Shown here one piece after another: positions 55,850 through 64,000 of a DNA stretch of 64,000 nucleotides. The notes beneath the pieces were generated by a model. It did no database searches and was not told the DNA's origin. It saw only the letters and a program-made list of their open reading frames with translations. A program made the position numbers and the translations under genes. Every line of letters begins with the position of its first letter. The stretch's first letter is position 1. The stretch covers positions 473,651,501 through 473,715,500 of the forward strand of contig CM028130.1 of the NCBI GenBank assembly GCA_016271365.2. The letters are read 5' to 3'. The stretch comes from Neoceratodus forsteri. Lineage: Eukaryota > Chordata > Ceratodontiformes > Ceratodontidae.

Positions 55850-56070
55850 TGGCCACTGGTCAGTGGCGAGCAGCACAGCGCTCTTCACACCTCCATGGCT
55901 GCCTGCCGACTGAACTGTTAATGACAGCATACAGTATACACTACAAGCCCATTGGTTGACCAATGGGCTTGGAGTGTATACTGTATGCTGTCATTGACAG
56001 TTCAGTCAGCGGGCAGCCATGAAGGTGTGAGAAGGATTGTGCTGCTTGCTGCCAACCAGTAGCCATGCTG
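55850..56070. repeat. Central palindrome of the foldback element
   Basis: Two arms of about 105 bp meet at about 55957 (CAAGCCCATTGGTTGACCAATGGGCTTG). Both arms contain CAGCATACAGTATACACT or its complement, the GACTGAACTG block and GGCTGCC. Mismatches are few, so a long cruciform or hairpin could form. Confidence 0.85.
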
Positions 56071-56129
56071 GGCCGGAGGCAGCAGGGTGGTATGTGATTA
56101 CTGGAGTGGATGGGGGGGGGGTTGGGGGG

Positions 56130-56560
56130 ACCACTTTACTATGGAAAGATATTGATTTTCATATCAGGTGGGAGATCGGGCAATGGGGTGGGTCCCTACA
56201 TTATGGAAAACATTTGTCCTATGAACGGGTGGGGGACCAGGGGATTGGGCAACTGGCAATGGGGGTGGGACCCTACACTATGGAAACGTATTTGTTTATT
56301 CTTGAGTTGGTTTTCGTGGACTGGGGTGGGACTCTACACTATGGAAAAGGTTTTATTTTTACAATACAGTGTAGTGATCGGTGGTGGGGAGTGACACTAT
56401 GCTATGGAAAAGGGGGTATAATTTTATTACAGTGCAGCAATCAGTGGTGGGGAGGGGGTGGGACCCTACACTATGGAATATTATTTTTATCATTAATGGG
56501 TGGGGGACCAAGCAATCGGGGACTGGGGAGGGACCCTACAGTATGGAATAAACTTTTTTT
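56130..56560. repeat. Minisatellite, right foldback arm
   Basis: Reverse-complement counterpart of the left array. GGGACCCTACACTATGGAA-type units recur near 56140, 56205, 56270, 56335, 56395, 56460 and 56535. Confidence 0.75.
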
Positions 56561-56960
56561 AATTATTACAACAGTGACTAGCGATGGGTGGTGGGGGGGC
56601 CACTAGATACCAGGGATTTAATTTAAAAAATATTTTTTACATTGTAGCTGATTGGCTGGCGATCGGCATGGGGGGAGGTGGCACTAGACACCAGTGATTT
56701 AATTAAAATATGTACTTTCTTGCTGGCGATTGGCGGGGGTTACCACTAGACACCAGGGATTTGGGGGATTTGACATGTATAAACTTCTTCTTGCTTTGGG
56801 TTTTTTTCAAGTTCAGTGTGCACTTAAAAACCCCACAAGCAATGCAAAGTAGCAAATTACGAATTCTCATTATACCGGGCAACTTTGTGAACTGAGTCAT
56901 GGAGGCGAATCGGGTGACTTTGCCAAACTTTCTCCAGGAAAGTAAAACTTCACTGCATCT

Positions 56961-58261
56961 CTAGATATAGAATTAATGTGTGACTTAGTTGTATTACTGT
57001 AATGTAAAATTCTTCATTGGTCCTCCTGACTTCTCTTTCTTTTTTCCTAAACTTTGGAAATCTCTTCCCATAACCTTTCATTCCACCTGTTCCAAATGCT
57101 CTCTCTCCTCTCCGCTCCGTGACCACACCGCTACCTCTTTTACCTACCCCTGAGTCATAGCCTTCCCCACTCCTCAGTTTACCTTCTTCCTCCATGACCA
57201 CACTGCTTCCTCCTGTGGCTGCCCACAAGTCACAGCCCTTCCCCACTCTTCAATTTACCATCTTCCCCTCTTTTTCCTCCTCCTTGTCCCTTCTGTAATA
57301 TATTGAGCCAGTGCAGAAAGGGACTCATACATAGTGTGTCAGCTCAGTGGCCATCTTTATTCTACTCGGAGACAGTGGTCTTGCATCACTAGACATACAC
57401 AAAGAAAAGCTTACTGTGCATGACAGGAACTTATACAGTATATATAATGGACTACAGTACCCATAAGCATAAACTACAGCTCTAATCCGCTTCCTATCAT
57501 ACTGTATAGTACCTTATTTTCGCTGGTCCTGAATATTCGCTATATTAGCTGGTAGAGTATTGATTGCGAATATTTAGGACCAGTGAAAATTCAGCACTAC
57601 ACATACTAACCGGCATCCAACATTTGTAACCACGGCATCAGTAGCATTTTCTAATGTCTGCCGCCATCCTTCCTGCCTCTCACTGCTGTCTGTAACCTCA
57701 CCCTCGCTACATAAATCAATAGCTGTGTAACTGTAAATCTCATTTTAGGAAATATCTTTTGTTTGGGGAAATAGCATTTACATTTAGTTCATTACTTATT
57801 TAGACTTCCGTAGATTGTACATGTGCACGCTGCATTCAACCACATACAATCGCTCACTCACTGCGTCTCAATTGCACTCGAACTTGCTGTCCTTGCTGTT
57901 CTCACTCGGCTCTGTAATTCATCCATTCGTGTACAAAAGACTAGCCAGGTAGTGGTTTAAATATTTTAAATATTTTTATTTAGTTTTTTTAATGCAAAGT
58001 CCCCTTAAAAAAACAGTGAAGTGCAATCCGTGTGTACGCATTCGGCATCACGCCACATGGTCTTCTGTTTCCTCTGTACCCTCTGATATCTGGTCTGCCA
58101 CCAGCCCTGCGTACCAATTTGTGAACTGCTTTCTTATCACCAATATGTCTAAAAGTTGGAGAAGATCGGTACAGGCAGCAGGAATGAAAACTGTTATTAA
58201 GTTACACTCTGCCAAAGTGTCCAGGACAGTGGAGGTAGTGTGGGCTGTAAACATCTCTAAA
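56961..58261. other. No gene seen; one 25-bp-arm hairpin
   Basis: Non-coding. At 57517-57590 ATTTTCGCTGGTCCTGAATA pairs with TATTTAGGACCAGTGAAAAT around a loop of about 25 bp. The frames at 56950-57246 and 57992-58381 have no recognisable homology. Confidence 0.4.
57517..57590. repeat. Hairpin with 25-bp arms
   Basis: ATTTTCGCTGGTCCTGAATA then TTCGC, loop, GCGAA then TATTTAGGACCAGTGAAAAT. Three mismatches at most. Confidence 0.7.
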
Positions 58262-58950
58262 CATCTTTTACATCTCCTCATGAACAATACAGTTGTCATT
58301 TTCCACATACTGCCCAAAATGTGGTTTCATCCCTGTGTTACCAAATGGCATAGATGCTGTAGAAAACCACCTTTCAGCTAACAAACTGATAGTGCCGCTT
58401 TTCATGAGGTGGGCTCACAAACAACCCATGTTGAAAATTTGGAGTGAAAATACCAACACACGCCTACAGTGTTAGGGTTTCCAACTGTAGCACCCCACCC
58501 TGTAGAGACTGACAGGCTTCAGGGGGTGTGATTTGGGATCATTGGCTGTAATGCTCATGCCATTCCACCCCCACCCCCACCCTACAGTCAGTGACAGGCA
58601 TCATGGTGTGCCTTGCACTGTTCGGCCACAAAGTTCACCCCATTCTCCTATTCTGCACCTACCTCAGCATATTTCCTTATGGAATGGGGTAAGTATAATG
58701 CCCAAAGACCCCAAAGCACACCACGACACTTGTCAGTGTCTACAGGGTAGGGTGAGGTACAATGACATGAGCATTATAGCTGATGACCCAAAGGCACACC
58801 CCAATGCCTGTTGGTCTCTACAGGGTGGGGGAGGGGTTGGCGTCACTTTAATACTTCACTGCCATTACTATTATGCGTCTCTAACTCCGGCACTACCAAT
58901 GCCAATGCCAGCGAGACAACATTCGGCATTGACAAATGCTTGTTTTGTTT
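58262..58950 (+). repeat. U1 complex repeat, copy C (3' part)
   Basis: Closely matches 23185-23866 of copy B: ACATCTCCTCATGAACAATA, CAACTGTAGCACCCCACCCT, the foldback tail, and the end AACATTCGGCATTGACAAAT then GCTTGTTTTG. Only the last tandem unit and the tail are present. Confidence 0.75.
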
Positions 58951-59767
58951 TGATAAAAAAAAAAAAAAATTAAACCAAGCTTCTGCAGAGAGAAGGAAAA
59001 CACAGATTACCCAGCTAAGCGCACTCTAAAGAACCAGTGGTTACCTCTCTTCTCAAATAGAAGAAAGAAAAGAAATAAGCACATAGAATAGTCACACTGT
59101 GGTCTGGGGGGGGCTGGCGACACCAAACTAGATGGTAGCGTGATGCAGGGAACGCTCTAAAGCTAGACCTTAACAATAAGACCAAAAAAGCAAGTACTTA
59201 CCTGAGGCACCTTGACATGAGGGAAAATGGAGACCTACTAAAAATAAACACCCTTAGAGTAGTGGCAGATGTGGCCCACAATCCAGCCACAACCGGGCAG
59301 TAGAAATGGGGGCGGGAGGCAGGTTAGCCAATCTGAAAGCTGCAGCTTAACAGGCATGGTTCTCCCTGTTACCAGGTAGCCCTAACCTGCTATGCAGAAT
59401 CACAACCCAAAACAGTAAACACCGAAAGTAAAGATTTCTTCTTCAGAGAAATTTCAGTTGTTTCCCCTTCAATGGCACAGCAAAGGCTGGAGAGTAAGCT
59501 GCTGTCCAGAATGTTCATGTGCACAAGATTCTATAGCCTTTGGGTTGTGCCATTTCCCCTGGTAGGGGTGCACATCACACATTTGTGCTGAATACCCATT
59601 GACAATGTGGAACGCTACAGAAAATTATGTTAACAAAAATAACTGCAATTCTTTCTAAAAAGATCAGTAATATTTAGATTACTGTAATCATAAAATGGAA
59701 AAAAAATCAGATAATAGCATTGCTGTTTTACGTACTCCCAAACCCTTCTCAGAGAGGTTTAGTCCAG
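58951..59767. other. No gene seen
   Basis: Starts with an A-run and contains a donor-like CAG|GTAAGTA on the minus strand near 59205, with no convincing exon attached. Otherwise unrecognised. Confidence 0.3.
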
Positions 59768-61782
59768 AGAATTACAGCTCTTCAAGTACCCTGCTCTAAG
59801 GCATCTGGGAATGTTTTTCTGCTCTCAGAGAAAGTTAAGAGATTGTACCTCAGGTGAAGGTTGATGGGATGTTTGATGGAGGGGAACACGAGAAGTGAGT
59901 ATCAAATCTGTCTGGCTCAATCTGGAACTATGAAGATCATTGTTGCTGACTCCCTTCTCAGTTTGAGCAGCACTTTCAGCAAAAGTGGAAACAGTGGTGA
60001 AGCACAGAGATTTCCCTGCCTAGCTGAAGACTAGGGCATCCTCTGGAACTGGACCCGCCAATGGGGGGTCTGCAACAGAACAGTGGGAGCTGGTTGTATT
60101 TCCAGGATGCAAACAGATCTATCTCTGGTGTACCCACTTTCTGAACACTGTAGCCAGCACCTGTTTGTTTAGTGTCCAGTCATGGTTTCCCTGCCTGATT
60201 CTGCCTAGAGAAACTGCCAGGACATTTTCTTTCCCTGGCAGGTGTACTGCCAATACCTGAACATCCAAGGAATATGCTAGGTTCAGGGCCAGAGCCAGGT
60301 TTTTGTAGGCCCTGGGTCCTGAACCTCCAGTGGGCCCTCCTCAGAGTCAGACCTGCACCCGTCCGTCCGTGTAAAAAAATAAAAGGCAAACTACAATAAA
60401 ACCAGGCGCAGGCCCAGCCCTAGCGCTTGGCAGAGAGATGCAGGCAGCCCGCCCCAACCTCGAGCCAGGCATCTGCAATGGTGGCCATGACATTATTACT
60501 GCACCCAACCCCCCCCCCACAGCCGGAGGTGGCTTTCCGGCCAGCACAGAGGGTTCCAACCTGACCCAGACCCTGCTGCCATTTCTGTTACACTCTGCAT
60601 GTTAGGATTAGGAATAGGATTCAATTTTTTTTTTTTGTGATTTGAACAGTTGGACCACGTGAACCCATTCCTTGCTTTCTGTATACATTAAACAAATTAA
60701 CACAAGTCAGAATTTAATTGCTATGAATTTGCTGAGTAAGTTGTTGGCTGACCTGCTGGTGCTGCCACAACTCCAGATGCTCCAGTCTGACTCTTCTGCG
60801 CTGCTTCAACCGTCCAACCGGATCCGCTTGTTGTTCGGTGTTGCCCGCCTGTCAACCCAGGCGACCCGTGACCGCGACCCAACCCGTCCCATTTCACAGC
60901 TCAGTCCCCCCCAGCTCGGTCCCCCAACACACAACGGGTTGTGATGTCTCTCTCTAGACTCTCCTCCCCTCTCACGAGTCATGATCTCGCTGGTCCCAGA
61001 CTAGTGTGCACTGTACCATGCAATGGCCGCCTGAGTCCCACCTTCACAATAACAGATAACGGCAGGGCAGCTCAGCCCCTCAGGCCAACCCCTCCTCCAC
61101 ACTCTAATGCCAGCCATTGGCCGCCCGCACCCACACCCCGTCCCCATGGCCACAAAGCACGCCTTAGTTGAACTGGGGCTCTGCCAGTCAAGCTAAGCAG
61201 GGCTAGCAGCATTCATTCAGGGCACGGGGGGAGGGATTTAAATGTAATGTTGTGCAGTGATGCCTGGCCCACCAGCATCACACAGCAGGCTCAGAGTTCG
61301 GCAACATTAATTTAAATTAAATAATCTTCTGTACCATGCACTACCGGGCTGCAGACTGAGGTGGAGCAGAGCCTGAGCAGCATAGTAGTGGCAGCCAGCC
61401 AGCTCAGAAAAGTGATATACTGGTGGGTGCTGGACGGCCCCCTCTGGTGTTGGGGCTCTGGGCAGTTGCCCGGGTGCTGACACCGGGCCTGGCTAGGTTC
61501 CAGATCTTCATTGCTTCTGTGCACAGTTTTGAAGATCTTGTTCCTCCCTCCTTGTTTATATAATACATGGTGGTGGTATTGTCTGCCCTGATCTGGATTA
61601 GTCATTCCTGATGTGGGAGGAAAAAGGCTTGTTTTGTCAGGTACACTGCCCTGAATCCCAGGAGCTTTATGTGCTTCTGAGACTCCTGTGAACTCCACAT
61701 ACTGCTTACAGTGAGGTCCTCCAGGTCAGCATCCCAGTCCAAGAGGGAAGCATCTGTAGTGAGTACTGCTGTGGGTGATTGC
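59768..61782 (-). mobile_element. Old DIRS fragment, RNase H to recombinase junction
   Basis: Parallels 37000-37800 of the coding DIRS at nucleotide level on the minus strand. CAGATCTATCTCTGGTGTACCC corresponds to AGATCTATCTGTGGGGTGCCCC. GTGGTGGTATTGTCTGCCCT corresponds to the GTGGCGGTATTGTCTGTCCT of the RNase H TDNTATM block. Split by the hAT-like insertion at 60284-61491 and cut on the right by another DIRS at 61783. Protein frames are heavily broken. Confidence 0.75.
60284..61491. mobile_element. hAT-like non-autonomous DNA transposon
   Basis: 1208 bp with ends CAGGGCCAGAG and (reverse complement) CAGGCCCGGTG, flanked by a perfect 8-bp duplication GCTAGGTT (60276-60283 and 61492-61499). 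CAGG ends plus an 8-bp target duplication are the signature of the hAT superfamily. GC-rich interior with no transposase frame. Removing it and one duplication restores continuous DIRS sequence. Confidence 0.85.
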
Positions 61783-62224
61783 TGAAGAAAAAATTACCAT
61801 GGTAATATTATTTTCTCAAGGGGATCCCTCACTATGCTTGACAATTGCAGTAAGCCTGATAGGTTTAGCTACCATGGAGCATGTGGAGTTTTATGTAAAT
61901 GACAACATGCAACGCAAATCAAATCACTGCCTTGTGGATAGGTTGTGTTCCACAGCCTAACATCAGATTTATTTTGAGCCAATAACCAATATCCCTGAAT
62001 TTTACTAACCTACTCTAAAGAACACCAACTTAAAAGGAATCCCAAAAGTAATGAAAAAGATTGGCCAGGCAGGCCAAACAATGGCAGAATCAACAAAGTT
62101 ACACAAAAAGAATTACTGTGAATGAACAGCAAATAATGTTTTAACAATAAGATCGAACAAATTGATTATTGTAGAACCTTTCCTAGGTTCCGGAAGGGGA
62201 GGTAGGGTGGGAGATTTAAGCATA

Positions 62225-62320
62225 ATAAGAGATCCCTTGGAAGAACCAATATTGCTACGGTAAGTAATTTTTTCTTCAAACCCCAGGAATCCCTCACTAT
62301 GCTTGACAACTGCAGACTGA
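62225..62320. repeat. Internal complementary region of the 61783 DIRS
   Basis: ATCCCTTGGAAGAACCAATA to GTAAGTAATTTTTTCTTC is a diverged reverse complement of the left tip at 61783-61850. The next part (CAAACCCCAGGAATCCCTCA) repeats the terminal-repeat start and should complement the unseen right tip. Confidence 0.65.
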
Positions 62321-62379
62321 AAAGCAGTACCTTGGGAGTGGGTACAAAACCTATTTGGGGAAAAGGCTCTGCAAGACAG

Positions 62380-63624
62380 TGGTGCCAAACCTGTCATTTC
62401 TCCTGGATTGTACATCCAGGCAATAGTGCTTTGTAAAGGTGTGTACAGTTTTCAAGTAGCTGCTTTACAACTTTCTAGCAAGGGAATATCCCTTGCAGCT
62501 GTCACAGGAGCAACAGTGCCATTAGTGGAGTGTGTCCTGAGGCCTTGGGGTGGCAGCTTGTCAACTTTAGAGTAACAGAACTGGATGCAGGAAACTATCG
62601 AGCAAGCAATGGTCATCTTAGAAGCTGGCTTGCCCCTTCCCACTTCACCATATGTGAGAAACAGCTGTGAGTGGGAGGATCTGAGGATCTTAGCACAATC
62701 CAGATAGTGTTCAAGTGACTCTTTTTTTTTTTTAAGTTGTTTAACCAGGAGTAGCACACTAAGCTTTTAATGTCCAGACTGTGCAGCATCTGCTCACCAG
62801 GACTGGACCCTTCCATGAAGAACACTTGGAGAGTGATGGACTGGTTTAAATAAAACTTGGACACGACCTTGGGAAGAAATGTTCATGTTAGTCCTCAGGA
62901 CTACCTTATTACTGTAGAATGTAATGTGGTTAAAGGTCAGTGCAGATAGCTTGCACACCTTCCTGGCAGAAGTTATAGCCACTAGGAAAACTGCCTTCTA
63001 AGTGACATACTTCAAGTCTGCCATGGCAATAGGCTCAAAGGGAGGTTCCATCAGCTTGGCTATACACAGGTTCAAATCCCATGAGGGAACTACTTCCCTA
63101 ATAGGGAGATACAGCAAGCCTTTGAAAAATCCTTTGAAAATGGGATGTGAAGCCACCGTTTTCTCATTGCCTGCTGAAACATAGGCAGAAATAGCTGCCA
63201 AGTGCATTCTAAGGGTAGAAGGTCTGAGGCCTAGAGCCTGTAAGTGCACCGAGTAATGCAGAAGCTTTGGCAGATCTGCCTGCAGGGGGTTGAGCTGCTT
63301 ATTAACATACCACAAAGAGAACCTCTTCCATTTGGAAACAAATGCCTTCCTGGTAGCGGGCTTCCTGGAAACTTTGAAGACCTCTGAAAACTTAAATTCA
63401 GAATATTCTAATTCCTCAAGAACCAAGCCTTGAGGCACAGCAACCTGAGGTTCAGAAAGGCTACTCTGCCCTGAGACATGGTCAGTAGATTGTGTCTCTG
63501 GGAAAGGAGGATGGACTGTTTGGTGGAAAAGGTCAGGAGCAGGGAGTACCAAGGTTCTCTGGCCCAGTCTTGTGCAACCAGTATCATGGTTGCAGGCTGG
63601 TTTCTCAGCTTCAGGAGGACTCAA
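62380..63624 (-). pseudogene. DIRS tyrosine recombinase, decayed
   Basis: The N-terminal part 63624-62998 is open: RKPATRKAFVSKWKRFSLWY, LGLRPSTLRMHLAAISAYV, WDLNLCIAKLMEPPFEP. The catalytic domain follows with frame breaks: ITSARKVCKLSAL (first Arg present), LTYGEVGRGKPASK, and LRTHSTNGTVAP, where the H-x-x-R motif reads HSTN so a catalytic Arg is lost. It ends with HTFTKHYCLD (His and Tyr retained). A 38-bp SINE fragment at 62726 interrupts it. About 60% similar to the intact recombinase at 35963-37054. Inactive. Confidence 0.82.
62726..62763 (-). mobile_element. 38-bp SINE tail fragment inside the recombinase gene
   Basis: A T-run plus AAGTTGTTTAACCAGGAGTAG and CACACTAAG matches the 3' end of the SINE at 31739 (GTTGTTTAACCAGGTATAGC). 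It is flanked by CTTTT on both sides (62721-62725 and 62764-62768). The recombinase reading resumes after it. Confidence 0.7.
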
Positions 63625-64000
63625 AGCAGAAGAGGAAATGGGGGAACGGTATACAGGACCCTCCTTGACCAGTCCAGGATCAGGGCATCATTGGGGACTG
63701 TGCCCACCGATGGAGGCCTGCAACAAAAGAGAGGGAGCTGACAATTTTCTTGGGAAGCGAATAGATCTATTTCTGGTGTGCCCTATTGTCAAAAGATTGT
63801 GGCTAACAACTGCTTGTTCAGAAACCATTCGTGATGCCCTAAGCTGGTCCTGCTGAGGGAATCTGCTAGGGCATTGCTCTTTCCTAGAAGATGAATTGCA
63901 CTGACATCTGTAGTTCCAGAGTGTAGGCCAGAGCCCAGAGCTTCATAGCTTCTGTGTACAGCTTTGAAGATTTTGTGCCTCCCTGTTTGTTCATGTGGAA

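Larger units (their letters stand above)
53120..56960. mobile_element. Large foldback (inverted-repeat) DNA element
   Basis: The left arm (53120-53437 plus 55293-55957) pairs with the right arm (55958-56960). CTGGTGTCTAGAGG (53299) and AACTCCATGGTGTCTAGTGC (53373) match inverted copies near 56745 and 56600. GTTGTAATAATTAACAAAAA (53408) matches the inverted TTTTTTTAATTATTACAACA at 56552. A minisatellite occupies both arms and a near-perfect palindrome the centre. Interrupted by a solo LTR (53438-55292). No transposase frame. The foldback design suggests a non-autonomous DNA transposon. Confidence 0.75.
61783..64000 (-). mobile_element. Second DIRS family element (cut by window end)
   Basis: Left tip GAAGAAAAAATTACCATGG (61783), an internal complementary region near 62225-62320, and the recombinase gene up to 63624. 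From about 63480 comes the RNase H/methyltransferase-like part, parallel to 37060-37400 of the other DIRS. The rest lies beyond the window. It is inserted in the older DIRS fragment that ends at 61782. Confidence 0.82.

Noticed and set aside
58455..58950. Helitron 3' end (small hairpin near GGCATTGAC)
   Set aside because: No CTRR terminus follows the hairpin and no TC start is visible in any U1 copy.
59168..59240. Small exon ending CAG|GTAAGTA on minus
   Set aside because: The upstream acceptor leaves only about 37 bp with an early stop in one frame and no recognisable residues.

Overview
This window is eukaryotic nuclear DNA from a large, transposon-filled vertebrate genome. Tyrosine-recombinase (DIRS) retrotransposons, CR1 and L1/Tx1 LINEs, a tRNA-derived CORE-type SINE, a hAT element and a retroviral-type solo LTR occur together. 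That mix fits an amphibian such as a caecilian or salamander best, but the species assignment is inference. I see no bacterial features, rRNA genes or CRISPR. Nearly every open frame is a transposon gene or a decayed piece of one. The only convincing host-gene sequence is one 104-bp exon at 52222-52325 (minus strand) encoding a potassium-channel-type pore loop.

Layout. 1-3693: a gag-only DIRS element (copy 1, minus). 3705-15270: a complex repeat family I call U1, split by a nearly full-length L1 (4036-12013, 15-bp target duplication) that itself carries a CR1 insertion (5501-6965). 16202-20570: gag-only DIRS copy 2, complete with terminal and internal repeats. 21762-21959: an array of four short hairpins. 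22040-23866: second U1 copy. 26882-30892: a segment bounded by 47-bp inverted repeats and carrying a CR1 copy. 31739-31952: a SINE. 32405-32735: a CR1 tail. 32978-33520: an unidentified poly(A)-tailed retroposed sequence with a 16-bp target duplication.

33802-46612 is a nested stack. An old L1/Tx1 ORF1 is split by a younger L1 (34526-46516, 19-bp target duplication) whose 5' half is inverted, and that inverted half is split by a 5.7-kb coding-type DIRS element (35364-41077). 46612-50766 and about 51040-51788 hold gag-only DIRS copies 3 and 4. The channel exon follows. 53120-56960 is a large foldback element with minisatellite arms and a central palindrome, interrupted by a 1.86-kb solo LTR. 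58262-58950 is a third U1 copy. 59768-61782 is an old DIRS fragment split by a hAT-like element with an 8-bp target duplication, and 61783 to the window end is another DIRS element inserted into it.

How the parts work together. The DIRS elements encode Gag, reverse transcriptase/RNase H with a methyltransferase-like domain, and a tyrosine recombinase. Their inverted terminal repeats, plus an internal region complementary to both termini, support a circular intermediate. The gag-only copies keep every cis-acting repeat but lack polymerase and recombinase genes, so they must have depended on an unseen partner. The LINEs supplied the target-primed reverse transcription that made the L1, SINE and orphan retroposed insertions. 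All coordinates of repeat borders were read by eye and may be off by a few bases.
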